From Lentzea aerocolonigenes (GTDB lineage: Bacteria > Actinomycetota > Actinomycetes > Mycobacteriales > Pseudonocardiaceae), in the NCBI RefSeq assembly GCF_000974445.1, contig NZ_BBOJ01000002.1:310001-374000 (forward strand): a stretch of DNA of 64,000 nt, written 5' to 3'. Numbering within the stretch: position 1 is the first letter of the stretch; each line of letters starts with the position of its first letter. Positions 7,780 to 15,417 of the stretch are shown in pieces. The position numbers and the translations under genes are program-made. The notes beneath the pieces were generated by a model. It worked only from the letters and a program-made list of their open reading frames with translations. It was not told where the DNA came from and made no database searches.

Positions 7780-9129
7780 TCACTCACCGATCCCGGGGGT
7801 GAAGCCGCGCAACGGGTTCAGCCTGTCCTCGCCGATCTCGGCCCGCAGCTGGGGGTCGGTGACGCCGAGTCCTCGCTCGGGCGCCACGCACAGCACCGCG
7901 ACCTTGCCGATGTGCCGGTTCGCCTGCACCAGGCGGGTCGCTTCCGCGACGTCGCCGAGAGGGTAGACCGCGGACATCGTGGGCGCGATGTGGCCGAGCT
8001 CGAACAGCCGGTTCGTGTCCCACACCTCCTGCAGGTTCGCGACGTGGCTGCCGATGACCCGCTTGAGCTTCATCCAGAGGTAGCGGTTGTCGAACACGTG
8101 CTGGTAGCCGGTGCTGGAACCGCAGGTGACGACCGTGCCGCCACGACGCACGACGAACACCGAGATGCCGAACGTGGCGCGGCCGGTGTGCTCGAACACG
8201 ATGTCGGGGTCGCGGCCGACCTTCTCACGGATGATCGAGCCGAGCCTGCGGCCGACCTCCAGCACGCGCTCCGGGTCGTCGGCGGTCTCGTCGCCGAGGC
8301 CGAACTGCTCGCGGTTGATCACGATGTCGCAGCCGAGCGCCCGCAACGCCTCCGCCTTGCGCTCGGAGCTGACGATGCCGATCGGGATGCCGCCGCCGTT
8401 GCGCACGAACTGGACGGCGTACCCGCCGAGGCCACCGGCGGCGCCCCAGATCAGCACGACGTCACCCTGCTTCATGCGGGCGCCGCGGTCGCTGACGAGC
8501 ATGCGGTAGGCGGTGCCCGCGCACAACGTGTTGCTGGCGGCTTCCTCCCACGTCAGGTGGGCGGGCTTCGGCGCGAGCTGGCTGGCTCGGACCACCGTGT
8601 ACTCGGCGAGCCCGCCGAAGTTGGTCTCGAAGCCCCAGGCCCGCTGCTCGGCACCCATCATGCCGTCGGCGTGCGTCGCGGGTTCCTGGTCGTCGACGTA
8701 GGCGGGGCTGACGACCACGTGGTCGCCGGCCTTCCAGCGCCGCACACCGGAACCGGCGCGCACGACGACGCCCGCGCCGTCCGAGCCGACGACGTGGTGC
8801 GGCAGGTCGTGCCGGGTGGCCCAGCCGCCCGTGCGGGCGAACTGCTTGAGGAAGCGGAACGTGGGGATCGGTTCGAACATGGCCGACCACACCGTGTTGT
8901 AGTTGATCGAACTGGCCATCACGGCCACCACGACCTCGTCCGGCGCCGGCTCCGGCATCGGCACGTGGCCGAGCCGCAGCGACTTGCGGACATCCTTGTC
9001 GGCCACCCCGCGGAACATGTCGGAATCCTCGACCCGCAGATGCGCGGCCAAATATTCCGCGGGCAGCGGAATGCGCTCGATCTCCTCGGATGTCGCGCCG
9101 CCGAGCAACGCGTCAGTCAAAGAGCTCAT
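7780..9129 (-). CDS. ccr: crotonyl-CoA carboxylase/reductase
   Basis: A 449-residue medium-chain-dehydrogenase-fold enzyme that reductively carboxylates crotonyl-CoA to (2S)-ethylmalonyl-CoA with NADPH and CO2. Residues known to hold CO2 in characterised Ccr enzymes are present in context: Asn in INYNTVW, Phe-Glu in RAWGFETNFGG, and His in VIGSHVANLQ. The NADPH loop reads IWGAAGGLGGYAVQF. Length is typical for Ccr. It begins with ATG after GAGAGGCG and leads the operon with KAS III and the dehydrogenase. Its presence beside a PKS that has one AT with an ethylmalonyl-type signature (module 6) makes it a dedicated extender-unit gene. No enoyl-CoA hydratase lies in the window, so crotonyl-CoA must be completed by a gene elsewhere. 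Confidence 0.95.
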   Translation of the reverse strand: MSSLTDALLGGATSEEIERIPLPAEYLAAHLRVEDSDMFRGVADKDVRKSLRLGHVPMPEPAPDEVVVAVMASSINYNTVWSAMFEPIPTFRFLKQFARTGGWATRHDLPHHVVGSDGAGVVVRAGSGVRRWKAGDHVVVSPAYVDDQEPATHADGMMGAEQRAWGFETNFGGLAEYTVVRASQLAPKPAHLTWEEAASNTLCAGTAYRMLVSDRGARMKQGDVVLIWGAAGGLGGYAVQFVRNGGGIPIGIVSSERKAEALRALGCDIVINREQFGLGDETADDPERVLEVGRRLGSIIREKVGRDPDIVFEHTGRATFGISVFVVRRGGTVVTCGSSTGYQHVFDNRYLWMKLKRVIGSHVANLQEVWDTNRLFELGHIAPTMSAVYPLGDVAEATRLVQANRHIGKVAVLCVAPERGLGVTDPQLRAEIGEDRLNPLRGFTPGIGE

Positions 9130-9343
9130 GGTCGCCTCTCGTGTGCATCACGATTCTCCGCGCCGAAAATGGCGACGAGAACACCCCCATAAAGGCCAGA
9201 TCAGCCAATCGCACGCTATCGAGAGGGATCTGCCGCCGAACACCCCCTAGACCCCCAGTCCGGCACCCCGGGCACAGGGGGTTGCCCGGTTTTACCGGCG
9301 GCTGGCACATTCGGCGCTCGGACACTCGCCCACCGGGGGAACA

Positions 9344-9625
9344 ATGACGCGCGACGACATCACCGAGATCAGGGCACTCGTGCGCAGACTGTGCGAGCGG
9401 ACCACCGCGCTCCGCGCCAGATCGGGCCGTGACCCGGTGGTGCGGCGGCTGGTCAACGACGTCGAGCGGATCGCGATCGACCTCGACGAACTGGACGACC
9501 ACTTCGGACCGGTCCCGCGCCAGCGCGAGGACGTGGTGATCGTCTCGGACACGCCGTACGACCCGGCTCTGTGGCACGGGGCCGACGACGAGGGTGTGGG
9601 GGGCCATCGGCCCCACTACTACTGA
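9344..9625 (+). CDS. small hypothetical protein
   Basis: A 93-residue soluble protein that I do not recognise. It begins with a charged amphipathic helix (DDITEIRALVRRLCERTTALRARSG), continues with RLVNDVERIAIDLDELDDHF, suggesting a helical hairpin, and ends in a proline/His/Tyr-rich tail GGHRPHYY. The ATG follows GGGGGA at a good distance, wobble bases are G/C rich, and a perfect terminator hairpin follows, so it is likely a real monocistronic gene. It diverges from ccr with about 210 bases between. Confidence 0.6.
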   Translation: MTRDDITEIRALVRRLCERTTALRARSGRDPVVRRLVNDVERIAIDLDELDDHFGPVPRQREDVVIVSDTPYDPALWHGADDEGVGGHRPHYY

Positions 9626-9632
9626 TCACGAA

Positions 9633-9664
9633 CGAAGAGGCTGCCCGGCTGGGCAGCCTCTTCG
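9633..9664. terminator. bidirectional terminator hairpin
   Basis: A perfect 14-bp stem, CGAAGAGGCTGCCC / GGGCAGCCTCTTCG, with a four-base GGCT loop, sits between the converging ends of the 93-residue gene and the HxlR regulator gene. No U-run follows, as is common in high-GC actinomycetes. Confidence 0.85.
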
Positions 9665-9666
9665 CG

Positions 9667-10035
9667 TCAGACGGCGCGTTCCTGGTAGGCCCGCCTGGCC
9701 TGCAGCAGCTCGGTGAGGTGCGCCGCGGTCCAGTCGCAGGTCGTCTCCATCAGTTCGAGCAACGTGCGCCCCAGGTCGGTGATCTCGTACTCGACCCTGG
9801 GCGGAACCTCGGGATGGGCGTGCCGGAGCAGAAAGCCGTCGCGTTCCATCGCGCGCAGGGATTCCGTCAACACTTTCGGCGTCACACCCTGCAACGGGAC
9901 CTGCAGCTCCGAAAAACGACGTTTGCCGTCTTTCAGGCACACCAGAATCTTTCCAGTCCATTTGTCACCGATGCGCACGGGCACCGAGACTTCCTCGCAC
10001 CCGCTGAACATCCCGGGCTCCAGTGGCTTGCTCAC
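9667..10035 (-). CDS. HxlR-family winged-helix transcriptional regulator
   Basis: A 122-residue DNA-binding protein with the full HxlR winged helix: VRIGDKWTGKILVCLKDGKRRFSELQ, then LQGVTPKVLTESLRAMERDGFLLR as the recognition region and VPPRVEYEITDLGRTLLELM as wing and C-terminal helix. Such regulators usually sense electrophiles or redox state and repress a divergent reductase gene. Here the divergent gene, 106 bases away, encodes an NmrA-like NAD(P)-binding oxidoreductase, the classical arrangement. The GTG at 10035 gives the family length; a longer open frame upstream is not supported. A Cys (SGCEEV, near residue 13) lies just before the winged helix, where related regulators carry their sensing cysteine. 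No clear ribosome site precedes the GTG. Confidence 0.85.
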   Translation of the reverse strand: MSKPLEPGMFSGCEEVSVPVRIGDKWTGKILVCLKDGKRRFSELQVPLQGVTPKVLTESLRAMERDGFLLRHAHPEVPPRVEYEITDLGRTLLELMETTCDWTAAHLTELLQARRAYQERAV

Positions 10036-10053
10036 ACAACCAGGGTACGTAAG

Positions 10054-10089
10054 TATCGTTGCGGAAACCAGGGTGTCACCCACTAGCGT
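10054..10089 (+). promoter_or_regulatory. shared-type promoter/operator upstream of NmrA-like gene 1
   Basis: The sequence TATCGTTGCGG-A-AACC at 10054-10069 recurs with one difference upstream of the second NmrA-like gene, and the match extends to GGT and CTAGCGT at identical spacing. Read as a promoter, TTGCGG (10059-10064) is a -35 and TAGCGT (10084-10089) a -10 with a 19-base spacer. It lies in the gap between the HxlR gene and the oxidoreductase gene, so HxlR control is likely. Confidence 0.5.
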
Positions 10090-10141
10090 TCGCCACATCG
10101 GCCGGAGAACAGTGCCGGCCCTGTCGAACGGAGTACCTGGG

Positions 10142-10792
10142 GTGAGCAGAATTGTTGTGTTCGGTGCTGGGGGCAAGGCCGGCAGCAAGGCCGTGGCCGA
10201 AGCGGCATCCCGCGGTCACCAGGTGACGGCCGTCGTCCGCGACACGGCCAAGTACGCCCACCTCGCCGGTGACAACGTGAAGGTGGTCTCCGGCGACGTG
10301 ACCGACGCCGCCAGCATCGCGGCCGTGGTCGCGGATCACGACGCCGTCGTCCAGGCCGCCTACCAGCCGGGCCTGCCGGTGGACGAGTACTTCGGCAAGG
10401 CCGCCCAGGCCCTGCTCGACGGCCTCACCGAGGCGGGCGTCGAGCGGCTCGTCGCGGTCGGCATCGGCACGACCCTGGAGGTCGCGCCGGGCGTTCTCGT
10501 GCACGACACCGAGGGCTTCCCGGAGGAGGGCCGCACGTTCTCGCTGGGTCACATGGCCCAGTTGGAGGCCTTCCAGGCGTCCGGCGAGAAGGTCGACTGG
10601 GTGGTCATCGCACCGCCGCCCGCGGTCCTCGACGCCGACGCCGAGAAGTCCGGCAAGGTCCGCTTCGGCGGCACGTCGGTTCTCCCCGCTGAGGAGGGTG
10701 CGCCCGCGTTCTCCTACGCCGACCTCGCGGTCGCGCTGATCGACGAGATCGAGAACCCCAAGCACCACCGCGTGCTGGTCGCTGTCGCCTGA
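10142..10792 (+). CDS. NmrA-like NAD(P)-binding oxidoreductase (copy 1)
   Basis: A 216-residue atypical short-chain dehydrogenase / NmrA-like protein. The N-terminal strand and glycine loop IVVFGAGGKAGSKAV bind the dinucleotide, followed by GHQVTAVVRDTAKYA and GDVTDAASIAAVV. Later come VERLVAVGIGTTLEVAPG, WVVIAPPPAVL and a family-typical end DLAVALIDEIENPKHHRVLVAVA. The GTG at 10142 fits the homologous start of copy 2. It diverges from an HxlR regulator, which suggests induction by redox-active or electrophilic compounds. A perfect terminator follows. It is clearly paralogous to the gene at 12374-13063. Substrate unknown. Confidence 0.85.
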   Translation: MSRIVVFGAGGKAGSKAVAEAASRGHQVTAVVRDTAKYAHLAGDNVKVVSGDVTDAASIAAVVADHDAVVQAAYQPGLPVDEYFGKAAQALLDGLTEAGVERLVAVGIGTTLEVAPGVLVHDTEGFPEEGRTFSLGHMAQLEAFQASGEKVDWVVIAPPPAVLDADAEKSGKVRFGGTSVLPAEEGAPAFSYADLAVALIDEIENPKHHRVLVAVA

Positions 10793-10810
10793 CACGCGCT
10801 CTTCACGCGG

Positions 10811-10842
10811 AGAGGCCCCGCCACCCACGTGGCGGGGCCTCT
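10811..10842. terminator. bidirectional terminator hairpin
   Basis: AGAGGCCCCGCCAC (10811-10824) and GTGGCGGGGCCTCT (10829-10842) form a perfect 14-bp stem with a CCAC loop between the converging NmrA-like gene 1 and the exporter gene. Confidence 0.88.
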
Positions 10843-10854
10843 GCGCATGCGCTG

Positions 10855-12282
10855 TCAGGCCTTGCGGGTGTCCACGGTGATCGCGAACTTCACCACGACC
10901 GCGCCGACGAGCGCGATCGCCGCGGTCCACGCCGAAGCCGTGACGAACCCGTGCACCGAGGCTTCGAGCCCGGCACCGGGATGCGTCGCCAGATAGCCGG
11001 CGGCGGCACTGATGGACACGGTGTTGAGCAGCGCGGCGCCGACGGATCCGCCCGCCTGCTGCGAAGTGCCCACCAGCGCGGACACGACCCCGGCGTACTT
11101 GGGATCGATGGACGCCATGGCGGTGGTCATGGCCGGCACGGTCAGCAGCCCCACCCCGAGCCCGAACGCCAGCAACGCGGGAAGCACGTCGACCACGTAC
11201 GAGGACGAGGGCGAGAGCCGCAGCAGGTACAGCAGCGCGACCGCGAAGATCAGGAGCCCCAGCGAGATCATGGTTCCCGGTTTCATCCGCTTCACGAGCC
11301 GGGTGGCGATCTGCGTGGAGCAGAACACGGCGGTCAGCACGTAGGCGAGGAACGCGAGCCCGGTCTGCACCGGGGAGTACTTCATGACCACCTGCAACTG
11401 GTAGGTCATCCCCAGCAGCATGCCGTAGGTGGCGAACGCCGAAACGGCCATGGCGAGGAACGCCGTCCCGCTGTTCCGGTTGGCCAGCACCTCCAACGGC
11501 AGCAAGGGATTGGCCGACCTGGCCTGCAGCCGGACGAACCCGGCCAGCAGGGCCACCGCGGCCACCAACGCCCCGATGATCACGCCGGATCCCCAGCCGT
11601 ACCCGGCTGCCTCCCCCAGCCCGTAGATGAGCGCCACCATGCCCGCGGAGCACAGCAACGCGCCGAGCACGTCGAGGCGGGCACCGGGGTGCCGGGCCGC
11701 ATTGGGCACGAACGCGCTGCCGACGAGCACGAGCACGGCGATCGGCACGTTGACGTACAGACACCACCGCCAGCCCGCGAAGTCGGTCAGCACACCACCC
11801 ATGACCAGGCCCAGCGCGGCGCCGGACATGCCGGCGGCGGCGAAGAAGCCGAACGCACGCGCCCGTTCCTTCGCCTCGGGGAAGGTGGTGCTGACCAACG
11901 ACAACGTGGCGGGTGCGATCAAGGCCGCGAACACGCCCTGCAGCGCACGAGCGGCGATGAGCATCCCAGCGTTGACAGCGGCACCGCCGAGCGCCGACGC
12001 GAGCGCGAACCCCACGACGCCGATGAGCAGTGCCCGCTTGCGTCCGGTGAGATCACCGATGCGGCCGCTCAGCAGCAACAGCCCGCCGTACGCGAGGGTG
12101 TACGCGGTCACCGCCCACTGGCGGCCCGCGTCCGTCAGGCCCACGTCGGCCTGCACGGACGGGAGTGCCACGGACACGATGGTCGAGTCCAGCGTGGTCA
12201 TCAGCTGGGCGACGCAGATCACGGCCAGCGCGACCGCCCGGCGGTCCGTGCGTCCCGCGGTGACCGGTTCGGCTTCGGTCAT
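10855..12282 (-). CDS. MFS drug-type exporter (DHA2/EmrB-QacA, 14 TM)
   Basis: A 475-residue major facilitator superfamily protein of the DHA2 subfamily. The first helix carries the motif LMTTLDSTIVSVALPSVQ, loop 2-3 the motif LLSGRIGDLTGRKRAL, and loop 4-5 region GAALGLVMGGVLTDFAGWRW an antiporter-type motif C; about 14 hydrophobic segments follow. It would expel a small molecule in exchange for protons across the cytoplasmic membrane. ATG at 12282 follows GGAAGG. It lies downstream of NmrA-like gene 2 on the same strand with an imperfect hairpin between, so it may be partly co-transcribed. It is close to the polyketide tailoring genes and is the only transporter in the window, so product export or self-resistance is a reasonable but unproven role. 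Confidence 0.9.
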   Translation of the reverse strand: MTEAEPVTAGRTDRRAVALAVICVAQLMTTLDSTIVSVALPSVQADVGLTDAGRQWAVTAYTLAYGGLLLLSGRIGDLTGRKRALLIGVVGFALASALGGAAVNAGMLIAARALQGVFAALIAPATLSLVSTTFPEAKERARAFGFFAAAGMSGAALGLVMGGVLTDFAGWRWCLYVNVPIAVLVLVGSAFVPNAARHPGARLDVLGALLCSAGMVALIYGLGEAAGYGWGSGVIIGALVAAVALLAGFVRLQARSANPLLPLEVLANRNSGTAFLAMAVSAFATYGMLLGMTYQLQVVMKYSPVQTGLAFLAYVLTAVFCSTQIATRLVKRMKPGTMISLGLLIFAVALLYLLRLSPSSSYVVDVLPALLAFGLGVGLLTVPAMTTAMASIDPKYAGVVSALVGTSQQAGGSVGAALLNTVSISAAAGYLATHPGAGLEASVHGFVTASAWTAAIALVGAVVVKFAITVDTRKA

Positions 12283-12322
12283 CTTCCACTTCCTTCCGGT
12301 CAGGAGGACCCACCCCAAAGAT

Positions 12323-12355
12323 CACGGCCACCGTCCACACAGGACGATGGCCGTG
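12323..12355 (-). terminator. intra-operon hairpin
   Basis: CACGGCCACCGTCC (12323-12336) pairs with GGACGATGGCCGTG (12342-12355), 13 of 14 positions, around a five-base loop. It sits between NmrA-like gene 2 and the exporter gene, so it may attenuate readthrough or protect the upstream message. Confidence 0.55.
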
Positions 12356-12373
12356 GCCTGGGAACGGATCTGC

Positions 12374-13063
12374 TCAGTGCGAGACGCCGACGAGCTCGCG
12401 GTGGTGCTTGGGGTCGACCGCCTCGTCGACCAGTGCGACCGCGAGGTCCGTGAAGGTGAACTTCGGGCCCTTGTCGTCGTAGGGGTAGTCGAAGCGGGGA
12501 CCGCTGCCGTCGTCGTAGGGCAGCAGGCGGTTGCCGGTCACCTGGTAGCGGCCGGTGCGGGCCCTCTGGTTGTCCAGCGGGGTCGGCGGTGCCGCGACCA
12601 CGACCCAGTCGACGTCGGTCTCGGTGGTGCGCAGCACCTCGAGCTCGACCGCGCGGCCGAGGTTGAACGGCATGAACTCCAGCGGGAACTCCGGCTGGTC
12701 CATGAACCGCACGCCGGGCGCGCTCTCCAGCAAGGTGCCGATGCCCAGCACCACGAGCCGGTGCACACCGGCCTTGCCGAGACCTTCCAGCACCGCGCGG
12801 GCCGCGTTGCCGTAGAACTCGTCGGCCGGCACGTCCGGCCGGTACACCGACACGATGGCGGCGTCGTGGCCCTTGGCCGCGTTCGCGACGTCAGCGGCCT
12901 CGGTCACGTCGCCCTGGACGACCGTGACGCCGGCTGCCGCGAGGTCGCGCGCCTTCGCCGGGTCGCGCACCACCGCGGTCACCTCGTGACCGCGGGACAA
13001 CGCCTCCTCGATCACGCGTCGCCCGCCACGGCCACCGGCACCGAAAACAACGATCTTGCTCAC
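12374..13063 (-). CDS. NmrA-like NAD(P)-binding oxidoreductase (copy 2)
   Basis: A 229-residue paralogue of the protein at 10142-10792. Shared landmarks are VSKIVVFGAGGRGGRRVIEE at the start, SRGHEVTAVVRDPAKARDL, GDVTEAADV, HRLVVLGIGTLLESAPG, WVVVAAPPTPLD and the end DLAVALVDEAVDPKHHRELVGVSH. It carries an extra Asp/Tyr-rich loop (SGPRFDYPYDDKGPKF) not in copy 1. The GTG at 13063 aligns with the copy 1 start; a longer in-frame start at 13144 would run through a promoter sequence and is rejected. Its promoter element is nearly identical to that of copy 1, so both are probably controlled by the same HxlR protein. The exporter gene follows on the same strand. Reaction unknown. Confidence 0.85.
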   Translation of the reverse strand: MSKIVVFGAGGRGGRRVIEEALSRGHEVTAVVRDPAKARDLAAAGVTVVQGDVTEAADVANAAKGHDAAIVSVYRPDVPADEFYGNAARAVLEGLGKAGVHRLVVLGIGTLLESAPGVRFMDQPEFPLEFMPFNLGRAVELEVLRTTETDVDWVVVAAPPTPLDNQRARTGRYQVTGNRLLPYDDGSGPRFDYPYDDKGPKFTFTDLAVALVDEAVDPKHHRELVGVSH

Positions 13064-13103
13064 CCGAGGAACCCCCAGACTCGATCCGTCACCCACGCGA
13101 ACG

Positions 13104-13139
13104 ACGCTAGCGCCCGGTACCTCGGTTCCCGCAACGATA
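13104..13139 (-). promoter_or_regulatory. shared-type promoter/operator upstream of NmrA-like gene 2
   Basis: On the minus strand this reads TATCGTTGCGG-G-AACC-NN-GGT-N8-CTAGCGT, matching the element at 10054-10089 with identical spacing (TTGCGG at 13129-13134, TAGCGT at 13104-13109, 19 bases between). It lies inside the last codons of the oxidoreductase gene at 13107-14210; the -10 overlaps that gene's stop codon. Confidence 0.5.
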
Positions 13140-14210
13140 GTCAAGGCGCTCGCCCGAATCCGAGGCCGAGACGATGGTGTCGAGCAGCCGGTGCACGTCC
13201 GTCGCGGTGGCGAAGTCGGGCTCCACCGGCGTGCCGTCCGCGATCGCCGAGGCGAGGTCGCGGTAGACGCGGTTGACGTTGCGGACGGCGGGTGGCGCGT
13301 CGATCAGGTCGTCGGCGTGACTGTCCGGCAACGGTTCCAGCTCGGCGCGTCCAAGTGCGCCGAGCAGCCGCCACCGCGTGCCGACCAGCTCGTCGCTCTC
13401 CGAGAGCAGCACCAGCCTGCCCTTCGTGCCGTGCACCTCGATGCGGTAGCCGGTGCCGAACGGCCCTCCGGTGATGATGTGCGCGGACGCGACGGCGCCG
13501 GAGCCGAGCACGCCGGTGACCGAGATCTGGTCGGGCCACCCCACGGGCACCTTCTCGCCCGTCTCGGCGAGCTCGGCTTCCGGCAGGCGGGTGGCCGTCG
13601 TGGCGGACAACGACGTGAAGTCGCCGACCGCGCGGCGGAAGACGTCCAGTGCGTGGCCGCCGACGATGATCAGCCTGTTGGTGGCACCCTGCTCGATGTA
13701 CTGCTTGTACCGCGCCGGCCACTTGTCCGGTGTGGACAGTGAGTAGGTGAACGTCGCCGACAGCGGTTCGCCGATCCACCTGTCCTCGACGCGGGCGCGC
13801 ACCTGCCGCACGGCCGGGTGGTGCCGGCTCTGCAGGCCGATCACGTGCCGCACACCGGCCGCGTCCGCCGCGTCGCGGAAGCCTGCGGCGGTGCCGGCGT
13901 CCATGGCCAGCGGCCACTCGCAGTACACGTGCTTGCCCGCCGCGATGGTGGCGTCGACGAGCCCTTCGCGGCGTGGCACCGGCACGGCCAGCACCACGAG
14001 GTCGACCTCCGGGCTGTCGATCAGCTGACGCGCGTCGGCGAACGCGTGCCGCGCCTGCCACAGGCGTGCCGCGGCGGCGGCCTTTCCGGGCGAACTGGAG
14101 GCGACCGCGGTCACCTCGTACTCGGGTGCGGCGGCGAGCGCGGGGAGGTGGGTCGCGCTGGCCCACCCCCGTTCCGCGCTCGCGCCGACCACTCCCACTC
14201 TGATCCTCAT
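13107..14210 (-). CDS. Gfo/Idh/MocA-family oxidoreductase (Gal80-like motif)
   Basis: A 367-residue NAD(P)-dependent dehydrogenase-fold protein. The N-terminal Rossmann domain starts VGVVGASAERGWASATHLPAL; the second domain carries GGHALDVFRRAVGDF and the beta-sheet face SAHIITGGPFGTGYRIEVHG. The family EKP motif, whose Lys is catalytic, reads CEWPLA here, as in Gal80-like members, so ordinary sugar dehydrogenase activity is uncertain. The ATG lies two bases after the stop of the upstream P450 gene, implying translational coupling and a place at the end of the long PKS/tailoring transcript. It may oxidise or reduce a polyketide alcohol or ketone; a purely regulatory or vestigial role is also possible. 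Its final codons contain the promoter of the next gene. Confidence 0.83.
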   Translation of the reverse strand: MRIRVGVVGASAERGWASATHLPALAAAPEYEVTAVASSSPGKAAAAARLWQARHAFADARQLIDSPEVDLVVLAVPVPRREGLVDATIAAGKHVYCEWPLAMDAGTAAGFRDAADAAGVRHVIGLQSRHHPAVRQVRARVEDRWIGEPLSATFTYSLSTPDKWPARYKQYIEQGATNRLIIVGGHALDVFRRAVGDFTSLSATTATRLPEAELAETGEKVPVGWPDQISVTGVLGSGAVASAHIITGGPFGTGYRIEVHGTKGRLVLLSESDELVGTRWRLLGALGRAELEPLPDSHADDLIDAPPAVRNVNRVYRDLASAIADGTPVEPDFATATDVHRLLDTIVSASDSGERLDYRCGNRGTGR

Positions 14211-14212
14211 GG

Positions 14213-15403
14213 TCACCAGGTGACCATGAGTTCGAGCGGGCCGCGCAGGATCGAGCCCTTGCGCCACGGGATGTCGTCCACGTCCACGGCGAGCCGCAGG
14301 CCGGGGAACCGGCGCAGCAGCGACGCGATCACGACCTGCAGCTCCATCCGTGCCAGCTGGGCGCCGAGACAGTGGTGAATGCCGTAGCTGAACGCCAGGT
14401 GCCCGGTGGCGTCGCGGGAGAAGTCGATCTTCTCCGCGTTCGGGTAGACGGTCTCGTCGCGGTTGGCGGCCATCATCGACGGCAGGACCGCCTCGCCTTT
14501 GCGGACGAGCGTGCCGCCGAGCTCCACGTCCTCGGCGGCACGCCGCGGGTAGAACGACGCCGAGGTGAGCGGGACCTGTCGCAGCAGCTCCTCGACGGCT
14601 CGTTCGACGAGGCCGGGGTCGTCGAGCAGCGCTTTGAGATGCTCGGGGCCGGTGAGCAGCGTGTAGGCGAAGTTGCCGATCTCGTAGGCGGTGATCTCGT
14701 AGCCGGCCAGCAGGACCGACCAGGCGAGGCTCACCATCTCGTCCTCGGTGAGGCGGTCATCGGTGTCGTGCGCCTCGGCGAGCACGCTGAGCAGGTCCTC
14801 GGCGGGTTCGGTTCGCCGGAGCGCGATGAGCTTGCCGAGGTAGGCGCGCAGGTCCTCGTTGGCGCGCATGAGCTCGTCCACGCCGACGCCGGAGGACGCG
14901 GTGGAGGCGAGGACGGAGCTCCAGTCGTGGAACCGGTCGCGGTCCTCGTAGGGAACGCCGAGGAGTTCGCAGACGACCAGCATCGGCACCTCGAGCGCGT
15001 ACGAGCGCATGAGGTCGAGAGGGCCGCCCTCGTTCTCCATGCGGTCGAGCAGCGCGTCGACGATCTGCTGGGTGGACGGGCGCAACGCCTCGATCCGCCT
15101 GGCGGAGAACGCCTTGGACACCACGCGCCGCAGCCTGCTGTGCCGCGGCGGGTCCATGGTGGTGAGCGCGTCCGGCCGGTGCACGTACGGCATCACCCGC
15201 GGCTCGTCCTCGCCGACCGCGAGCTCGCGGCTGAACCGCGGATCGGACAACAGGCTTTTGACGTCCTCGTAGCGCGTCGCGATGTAGGTGGGTGTGCCGT
15301 ACGGGAGTTGTACGCGGGTCAGGCCCTCGCCTTCGCGCGTGCGCGCGTAGCCGGGGTCCACCTCGAGCCGTTCCGGTTCGCTGAACGGGTAGCGCTCGGT
15401 CAT
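14213..15403 (-). CDS. cytochrome P450 (tailoring, copy A)
   Basis: A 396-residue soluble bacterial class I P450. The haem loop FSYGIHHCLGAQLAR has the thiolate Cys near residue 345, the K-helix EELLR gives ExxR, and FYPRRAAEDVELGG precedes it. The I-helix motif is AGYEIT near residue 235: the acid is kept, but the next position, normally the conserved Thr, is Ile. ATG at 15403 follows AAGGAGAGAAGGAAG. It lies 14 bases after the ferredoxin stop and is clearly a close paralogue of the P450 at 15639-16841 (shared YPFSEP, MDPP, PMLVVCELLG-type and SILRGP blocks). It should hydroxylate or epoxidise the polyketide. Electrons may come from the adjacent ferredoxin. Confidence 0.92.
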   Translation of the reverse strand: MTERYPFSEPERLEVDPGYARTREGEGLTRVQLPYGTPTYIATRYEDVKSLLSDPRFSRELAVGEDEPRVMPYVHRPDALTTMDPPRHSRLRRVVSKAFSARRIEALRPSTQQIVDALLDRMENEGGPLDLMRSYALEVPMLVVCELLGVPYEDRDRFHDWSSVLASTASSGVGVDELMRANEDLRAYLGKLIALRRTEPAEDLLSVLAEAHDTDDRLTEDEMVSLAWSVLLAGYEITAYEIGNFAYTLLTGPEHLKALLDDPGLVERAVEELLRQVPLTSASFYPRRAAEDVELGGTLVRKGEAVLPSMMAANRDETVYPNAEKIDFSRDATGHLAFSYGIHHCLGAQLARMELQVVIASLLRRFPGLRLAVDVDDIPWRKGSILRGPLELMVTW

Positions 15404-15417
15404 CTTCCTTCTCTCCT

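Noticed and set aside
7654..9192. Plus-strand 512-codon frame opposite ccr
   Set aside because: It is the antisense of a clear crotonyl-CoA carboxylase/reductase and has no recognisable protein features.
13064..13144. Longer start for NmrA-like gene 2
   Set aside because: The extension would translate through the shared promoter element and has no match in the paralogue at 10142-10792.
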